Source of the DNA: Anoplolepis gracilipes
Lineage: Eukaryota > Arthropoda > Insecta > Hymenoptera > Formicidae
Length of the DNA stretch: 64,000 bases
Direction of reading: 5' to 3'
Assembly (NCBI RefSeq): GCF_047496725.1
Contig: NC_132984.1
Span: 4,847,001 to 4,911,000 of the forward strand
Of this stretch, positions 58,319 to 64,000 are shown piece after piece. The notes under the pieces are model-generated. The model ran no database searches and was not told the DNA's origin. It saw nothing but the letters and a program-made list of their open reading frames with translations. The position numbers were made by a program, and so were the translations under genes. Each line of letters begins with the position of its first letter. The stretch's first letter is position 1.

Positions 58319-58579
58319 TTAGTCGTCCCATTCTGGGCCGATATGGCTGTCCTTTTTATCAATGTCCAAGGAATAATGGCTGGCAGTTGCGTTTCTCAAG
58401 GTGTGGAACATCCTCGAAGCATCCTGTTCCGACGCCACCAGAGTCCAGAGAATTGAAATAACGAGAAGACATCTATAAAAATGTCTGCATCCCTCTTGAA
58501 GGAAAGGAGACGCGAACAACAACGATTGTATTTCTCGGAGGAGATTCATGCTATTATAAATGTGAGATGAAATATACAC
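58319..58579 (-). CDS. Candidate small secreted protein (unrecognised)
   Basis: An open frame with an ATG at about 58549 (MNLLREIQSLLFASPFLQEG) encodes a hydrophobic segment CLLVISILWTLVAS that looks like a signal peptide, then EQDASRMFHTLRNATASHYS (with a NAT sequon) and an acidic end HIGPEWDD before TAA: 76 residues from the ATG. GC content at third positions is higher than in the AT-rich surroundings. There is no GT donor within the frame, so it would be complete or a last exon. The antisense strand is also open (FWADMAVLFINVQGIM), with an acceptor-like T-tract and AAG in front, so the coding strand is uncertain. No family recognised. Confidence 0.25.
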   Translation of the reverse strand: MYISSHIYNSMNLLREIQSLLFASPFLQEGCRHFYRCLLVISILWTLVASEQDASRMFHTLRNATASHYSLDIDKKDSHIGPEWDD

Positions 58580-59312
58580 ACATTTTTCTTCTCCTCGATG
58601 TTATACATAATTTTTTACGCTCAACTGTGTCGTCACGTTTTCGATAAATCAAAATTTTATACAATAATTGATGTCCGTTTCGCGCATCATTTATTTAGGA
58701 TCATATAAGACCATTACATAAATAAATAAAATTGAAATTAAAATATACAAATAAAAATTATAAAACAAGAGAATAAAATTAAAGTTGAAGGAAAGAAAAT
58801 TTACAATAAGGCATATCGTATAAAATGGTGTAAAAGCAAATTACAAAAGCGCGAATGGAGATAGGAAAAGGAGGCAAATCCGAAGACATTTTCTCATGCC
58901 CTGCATTAGTATTCCCTTTAAGTACGCGCGGTTTCGCACCCTGCTGCGACTTTTTCTCTTTCGTACTCCAGAAAGCTTTTAAACCCTCCCGCTTTAAAAA
59001 GGACCGCTGTCCGGTTATCGTGGTGCGCGTAAATATGCCGAGAGACGGGAGAAACCTGCCCGGGGGGATGTTTCCTGTCCAGGATAAGCCTGCGCGACTC
59101 CTGGCAGAGAATTCCGCGGGATAAGTCCTACGGAGTCCTACGCCTCATGCATTTAAACGCGCCCTCTAAAAGCTTTATTGCATTTAATAACGCGCTATCG
59201 CGATGATTCCCGCTTCGCGAAAAGCGAAGCAACCGACCACCACCGCGATTAGCTCGAATCTCCGACGGTCAGCAACAATCTCCCTTATTACTCAAAAATT
59301 TGCATTTCTCCC

Positions 59313-59315
<3 letters not shown>

Positions 59316-59346
<31 letters not shown>
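59316..59346. repeat. (TA)n(TG)n microsatellite
   Basis: About 14 TA units followed by TGTGTGTG. It closes a GC-rich island (58850-59290) that has open but unrecognised frames; to its right, 59430-60120 is very AT-rich and includes fragments similar to the AGACAGC-family interior. Confidence 0.9.
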
Positions 59347-59352
<6 letters not shown>

Positions 59353-60350
59353 GGTTAATTTCAGTTTCCATTTCTTAAATTAATTTATTAACGCTCGCAC
59401 ATATTTAAAAGTGTCGCCTTCGCTTTTCACATTCTGAAAAATAATAAGAAAAATATTATACAAATATTTATTATACAAAAATATTTAAATATATAATATT
59501 TTAAAAATAAATAAATAGTAAAAATACTTATAAATTTATACAAAACATAAAATTAAAAAAAATATGATATTTAAAAAAAAATAAAATTAAAAATAATGTT
59601 AAAAAAAAAATCTAAAAATAATAAAGAAAAATTAAGAAAAGTATGTATTTTTTATTTAAAAAACTTTAAAATACTTGTTTGACATTATATGTAAATTCTA
59701 ATTATATTCCACATATATTTATTGTAAATTATTAATTGTGTATTGTTATTATTTATTGCAATTATTGACATTTATTTTGCGAACAATGAATTAATATCAT
59801 TTATTCATATTTGATTTCTCGTAAGGGAAATTTCAAATTAATAGAAATTGAATCCTTGAAATGCGCGATAATGTTACCGACACGTGATTCATGCGAATAG
59901 ATGGTCATATAAATATGAGCTGTAATTGGTCAGCTTTAAATTCTTACATTTCAAAAAATATTATTTAAAATAAAAATTCTCAACTGCACATCTATTTTTA
60001 TTTTGTATTAAATCTTTAGAGAATTTTTCCGCGCGTATTTTTATATTTTCTTCTCGCAATTTAAGACATCTGTATATATATATTTATGATATTATTAAAG
60101 AATTTTATAAAACTAAATAAATAAAATTTATTGCTAAATCAATTACATTGGAATCGAGTGATTGTCCGGCAGTTTAAGTAGTAGATAAATCGCGCATAAA
60201 AATGCGCATTTTATTTTGTATATATTGCGATGTAAAAATGCAAAAATCACGAAATACTCTCGATATCGTAAAATATCCAGGACTTGACACAGTGTTAAAC
60301 AGGGTTGCGCTTGTGTGTTAATATTTTCTGTTATTTGTGCCGAGAGAGGT

Positions 60351-60357
60351 AGGGAGA

Positions 60358-60400
<43 letters not shown>
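60351..60400. repeat. (GA)n microsatellite
   Basis: GGGAGAGAGG followed by about 17 GA units and AAAACAC. The DNA on either side (60420-60830) is moderately GC-rich and without a recognised gene. Confidence 0.95.
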
Positions 60401-60402
<2 letters not shown>

Positions 60403-61339
60403 CACGAAATACGTGACAATTCTCCCTCGCTCGAGTCTCTCGAGCCGAAACAAAAACAGGTTACGCGTGTAAACAACAGCGCGAAATTCCTAGCACCTGT
60501 TCCTTACGCACCATGACTTTATTATCATTCGCACGGCAGCTGTCGAACGAGTAGATACCTCGTGTCGTGTTATCCTTCGTGGTACAAGTGCGTATCAAAC
60601 ACGCGCGCGATCACTTCTTACGCGATATCCCGAGTGTGATTTTTTTGCGTTCTCTTATTGCGATATAAAATATTGCAAGGATGCACATTGTGTGTGATTA
60701 ACGTCGGGTAATTGTAATGTTTAATGTGCGTGTAATCGTAATTAACAGTGTTTTCGCGAATGTGTGTACAAAGAACAAACAAGAGGAGATCCAATCAAGA
60801 AGAGGGGAAAGCAAAAATTAAACGATTCATATAAGTAATTTAATATAATTGTTTTAATTTATTATAATTAATAAGACACTCTAATTAAAGATAAAGCAAA
60901 TGTAATTGCTTATTTGTAGTAGTTGCACTTTACGTCATTTAATCTGATGTATATTACTTAATATTATGTAATGTACATAAAGTATTATGAGAGTCTTATT
61001 TTGAAATATGCTTGAAATATTTAACAAATATTTATAAAATGTGTTTGTAATGATTTTTAGTATATAAAGACATTATTTAAAAAATAATTATGGCGTACAA
61101 CTAAATTCCTTTGTTTTTTTATATAAACATATATTTAATAAAAGAAATTTCAGAATGTAAAATTTGTTATATAGCAATTAATTCAAAAAAACAATTTAAC
61201 ATGCTAACCCAATAATGTTTACTAATTAATGTTTTTAATTACTTTATTATTACAAAACTACATTCAATTATTATATTATATTACTCGATGCATCTATAAA
61301 ATTTGTTTGAATATTTAAAAAATATTATTCAGTTTATTT

Positions 61340-61340
<1 letters not shown>

Positions 61341-61390
<50 letters not shown>
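61341..61390. repeat. (GAAA)n-(GA)n compound microsatellite
   Basis: AAAGAAAGAAAGAAAG passing into about 18 GA units. It ends about 25 bp left of the 0.5-kb hairpin. Confidence 0.95.
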
Positions 61391-61393
<3 letters not shown>

Positions 61394-61414
61394 ATAATTA
61401 GCCATTAATTTTGA

Positions 61415-61644
61415 TATACAATACATATTTGTTTTTTATTTTCAATTTGTTACACGTATTTTTCAAAAATACGAGTGCTAATGTAATCTTAATTTTGCGT
61501 CTCCATTTTAATATCAATTTTGTGCTAATTAAAAGGAGTGATTAATTCAGGATTAAAGAAACAAATTAACAATAAATTAACATTTAATTAACATACATCC
61601 AGAATTCATTTCTTGTGATGAGAATGTCAACGTTGTTCGAGTAC

Positions 61645-61690
<46 letters not shown>

Positions 61691-61908
61691 GTATTCGAAC
61701 AACGTTGACATTCTCATCACAAGAAATAAATTCTGGATGTATGTTAATTAAATGTTAATTTGTTTCTTTAATCTTGAATTAATCACTCCTTTTAATTAGC
61801 ACAAAATTGATATTAAAATGGAGACGCAAAATTAAGATTACATTAGCACTCGTATTTTTGAAAAATACGTGTAACAAATTGAAAATGAAAAACAAATATG
61901 TATTGTAT

Positions 61909-61920
<12 letters not shown>
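61415..61920. repeat. Near-perfect 0.5-kb inverted repeat (hairpin locus)
   Basis: Left arm 61415-61662 and right arm 61673-61920 are reverse complements with only a handful of mismatches over about 240 bp, symmetric about 61667 where a short TA tract forms the loop. Examples: GAATGTCAACGTTGTTCGA at 61622 mirrors TCGAACAACGTTGACATTC at 61695. No ORF, no recognisable terminal motif. A transcript through it would fold into one long stem. Confidence 0.85.
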
Positions 61921-61945
<25 letters not shown>

Positions 61946-62246
61946 GTGTCCTGTAATTGATGAAAAGCCTACTAATGGCAGATTCTTGAGATCATTTGGA
62001 GTTGATTTTTTTCTCAGCAAAAATATCGAGAGATGTAATCATTTTTTATATATCTTTGTAATCAAGCCTTAAATTAAAACCCTATTAGAGTAAATTCAAT
62101 CTGAAATTAATCAAAGAATGCAGTTTTGGTAATTTTTTAATTTCAAAAAGTTTAGCCTCAATGCCTCGACATCTTTTATGAGGAAAACTTGTCTCCAAAT
62201 GATGTCAAGAACCTGCCATTAGCAGGTTTCTGACCAATTACAAGAC

Positions 62247-62250
<4 letters not shown>
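61946..62250. mobile_element. Tc1/mariner-like MITE inserted in a TA microsatellite
   Basis: A 305-bp element whose ends are imperfect inverted copies of about 60 bp: left GTGTCCTGTAATTGATGAAA, right (reverse complement) GGGTGTCTTGTAATTGGTCA, continuing through a shared CTAATGGCAG and TTCTTGA-ATCATTTGGAG. The outer ends abut TA on both sides, as expected for Tc1/mariner insertion. There is no transposase frame. The left end seems to have lost two G relative to the right. It sits between two TA arrays. Confidence 0.75.

Positions 62251-62299
<49 letters not shown>
62251..62299. repeat. (TA)n microsatellite
   Basis: About 24 TA units directly abutting the right terminus of the mariner-like MITE. 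A matching shorter TA array (61909-61945) abuts the left terminus, so the element appears to have inserted into, and split, one array. Confidence 0.95.
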
Positions 62300-62302
<3 letters not shown>

Positions 62303-62362
62303 TGCATGTATATATGGATCCGTAATACTCGGAGACGTAGCAGAACTTTATAGAATATTATA

Positions 62363-62485
62363 ATTTTGATTTGCCATAGTCACAGTGAAGTTTCCCTTGG
62401 CACATGATAATTTGGCTTTGCAATAATCATAAAGTTACCGGGGCAACATTACAATTTCGATTTGCAATAATCATGAAGCTTCCCT
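62363..62485. repeat. Three ~45-bp tandem repeats
   Basis: TTTGATTTGCCATAGTCACA, TTTGGCTTTGCAATAATCAT and TTCGATTTGCAATAATCATG start related units at about 62365, 62411 and 62455, each followed by GAAG/AAAG and TT-CC. They lie just right of the TA array that bounds the mariner-like MITE. Confidence 0.65.
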
Positions 62486-63414
62486 CAAAATCAAGCAAGT
62501 TCGGTTGGAAATGTGCGCGGCCCGGAAATGTGTTCGCAAATCCAACTCCTCCGATCGTTACTGCGTACATACATACCTGCCACAGGTCGCGCGCAGTTTA
62601 TCCCACGGGCTACGCACATAATTTATCGCGAGGAGAAACTCAACGAGAGGGATGACGAGAGGAAGGAGAGGGGAGGGGAAGGGGCTGGGAGAGAGAGAGA
62701 GAGAGAGAGAGAGTTGGCAATTCGAAACGAGGGTGAGCGAGCGAGAGAAAGAGAGAAGAAGGGGGGAATTGTACTACTGCATATTCCCCTCCCCCTTTCC
62801 CAACCCCCGGTGTCCCCGAGTGCTGTTTGTATTTCTACTGCGGTGAATGCAGCGTAGCTTCGAGCGTCGTTTTCCGAAATTACGACACGATACCGTTACA
62901 TCCGCTTGAGCGATGTACCCGTGGCACGTCAATCGTTATACATTCTCTACTATAATCGATCGACCTCCACTTCCGGTCAAATACATCATCCTCTCTCTCT
63001 AGCCTAGACGAGAGACGCGGAAGTAACCGCCGTGAATCCGCTGCGGTTTTTGCCGGCTGTCTACGTGTCAATTTTACGTCATTTCCGATATTAGAGATGC
63101 TATCTTTTTTTTTTTTTTTTCCTTTTTTTTTGTAAACGCAAGCGTTTTTGTGAAATTTAAACATTTAAATTTTACGATAATTTCTTAACCTCGTTAATGT
63201 TAAATTAATTAGAAAAAGTCGGGAGGAAATAAGAACCGAATAGATAAATGCTTTTATCTTATGTAAAATGTCACTTTAATAATAATAAATATTTTGATCT
63301 TTCCTATGAATAATTTTATTAAAGATAAATAATATATTAATTATTAGCTTTATTCTCTTTTGATTTTTTTATATTTAATATATTAGAGTCTTTTTTTATT
63401 TTACTTGTTAAATT
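62486..63414. other. No recognised gene: right flank
   Basis: A GC-rich island (62500-63090) with a (GA)n run at 62690-62713 and Arg/Glu-rich frames created by it, then a T-run at 63103-63132 and AT-rich DNA. Confidence 0.55.
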
Positions 63415-63925
63415 ATGATTATTATTAATTTATATCTTTAATTAATAATAAATAATAATGCAATTAATAAATTGAATTAAATTGTTAATATATAATTTAA
63501 AATTTTTATTTTATATTATATATTATATTTATTTTATATTTACAATTATAAGATTTTTAGAGATTACACTAATCTAAACATGTTTAAAAATTATATAAAC
63601 TTTTCGGAATTTTACGTACTTTTATTTGAAATATTTAAAATATTTAATTTACTTTCACTTTTCGAGGTCTTTTACTTATTAGGTTATGATTATTATTAAT
63701 TTATATTTTTAATTAATAATAATACAATTAATAAATTGAATTAAATTGTTAATTACTATTTCAAATTTTCATTTTATTCAATCATACGACTTAGAAATTA
63801 CACTAATCTAAACATGTTTAAACATTTCAGTCTTTAATATATAAACTTTTCGGAATTTCACATACTTATTTGAAATATTTAAAATATTTAATTTACTTTC
63901 ACTTTTCGAGGTCTTTGAATAGCTT
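63415..63925. repeat. Two-copy ~260-bp tandem repeat at right edge
   Basis: A block from GATTATTATTAATTTATA through CACTAATCTAAACATGTTTA, CTTTTCGGAATTT and TTTACTTTCACTTTTCGAGG occurs twice, starting at about 63416 and 63687, with small indels. AT-rich and non-coding. Confidence 0.8.
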
Positions 63926-64000
63926 TGAAATCTTTGAAACATTTGGGTCAATTCTAGCTCATCGATTCCCATTTCCGTGCAAATTCCTTTCTCTCTTTCT

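Noticed and set aside
1..64000. tRNA, rRNA, CRISPR array or transposase gene
   Set aside because: I looked for tRNA T-loop motifs, spaced identical short repeats and catalytic transposase motifs and saw none; the inverted-repeat elements carry no coding frame.

Overview
This is an animal nuclear genomic window, almost certainly from an insect and most likely a hymenopteran such as an ant. The evidence is a split, intron-rich gene for an arthropod-type neuroligin, very AT-rich intergenic DNA broken by GC- and CpG-rich islands, abundant GA/TC and TA microsatellites, and many short non-autonomous transposon-like elements. There are no bacterial features: no operons, no ribosome-binding sites, no CRISPR. 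The species assignment is inference.

The only gene I can assign with confidence is a neuroligin on the minus strand, from about 50047 down to the stop codon at 30614. Eleven consecutive coding exons can be joined with compatible splice phases at every junction, giving 1307 full codons: most of the cholinesterase-like adhesion domain, a Ser/Thr-rich stalk, one transmembrane segment and an unusually long cytoplasmic tail of roughly 780 residues. The catalytic serine position of the esterase fold is Gly, so the protein should be an adhesion molecule and not an enzyme. The first part of the protein (signal peptide and the N-terminal part of the cholinesterase-like domain) is not recognisable in the 14 kb upstream and probably lies beyond the right edge behind a large intron.

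Layout: 1-30 kb is downstream of the neuroligin. It holds degenerate AT-rich repeats (0.4-1.5 kb), a 368-bp tandem satellite (4.46-5.9 kb), a 1.1-kb foldback element (14.46-15.58 kb), several GC-rich islands with open but unrecognised frames (notably 6.3-6.6 and 20.25-20.9 kb), and a short element with terminal inverted repeats at 29.77-30.14 kb just past the gene end. 30.6-50.0 kb is the neuroligin. 50-64 kb is upstream of its first visible exon and holds a 310-bp tandem array, a possible small secreted-protein ORF (58.3-58.6 kb), a 0.5-kb near-perfect hairpin (61.4-61.9 kb) and a Tc1/mariner-like miniature element inside a TA microsatellite (61.95-62.25 kb).

The most notable non-genic signal is a family of AT-rich miniature elements with ends resembling AGACAGC...GCTGTCT. 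I count eight copies in about 51 kb, three of them in neuroligin introns, two of which lie within 50 bp of a splice site. No enzyme system, operon or defence system is present, and I found nothing I would call a new biochemical system. The best candidates for new biology are the long repeat-containing neuroligin tail without a PDZ ligand, the hairpin loci that could yield double-stranded RNA, and a helically phased GTCACG cluster at 28.5 kb.
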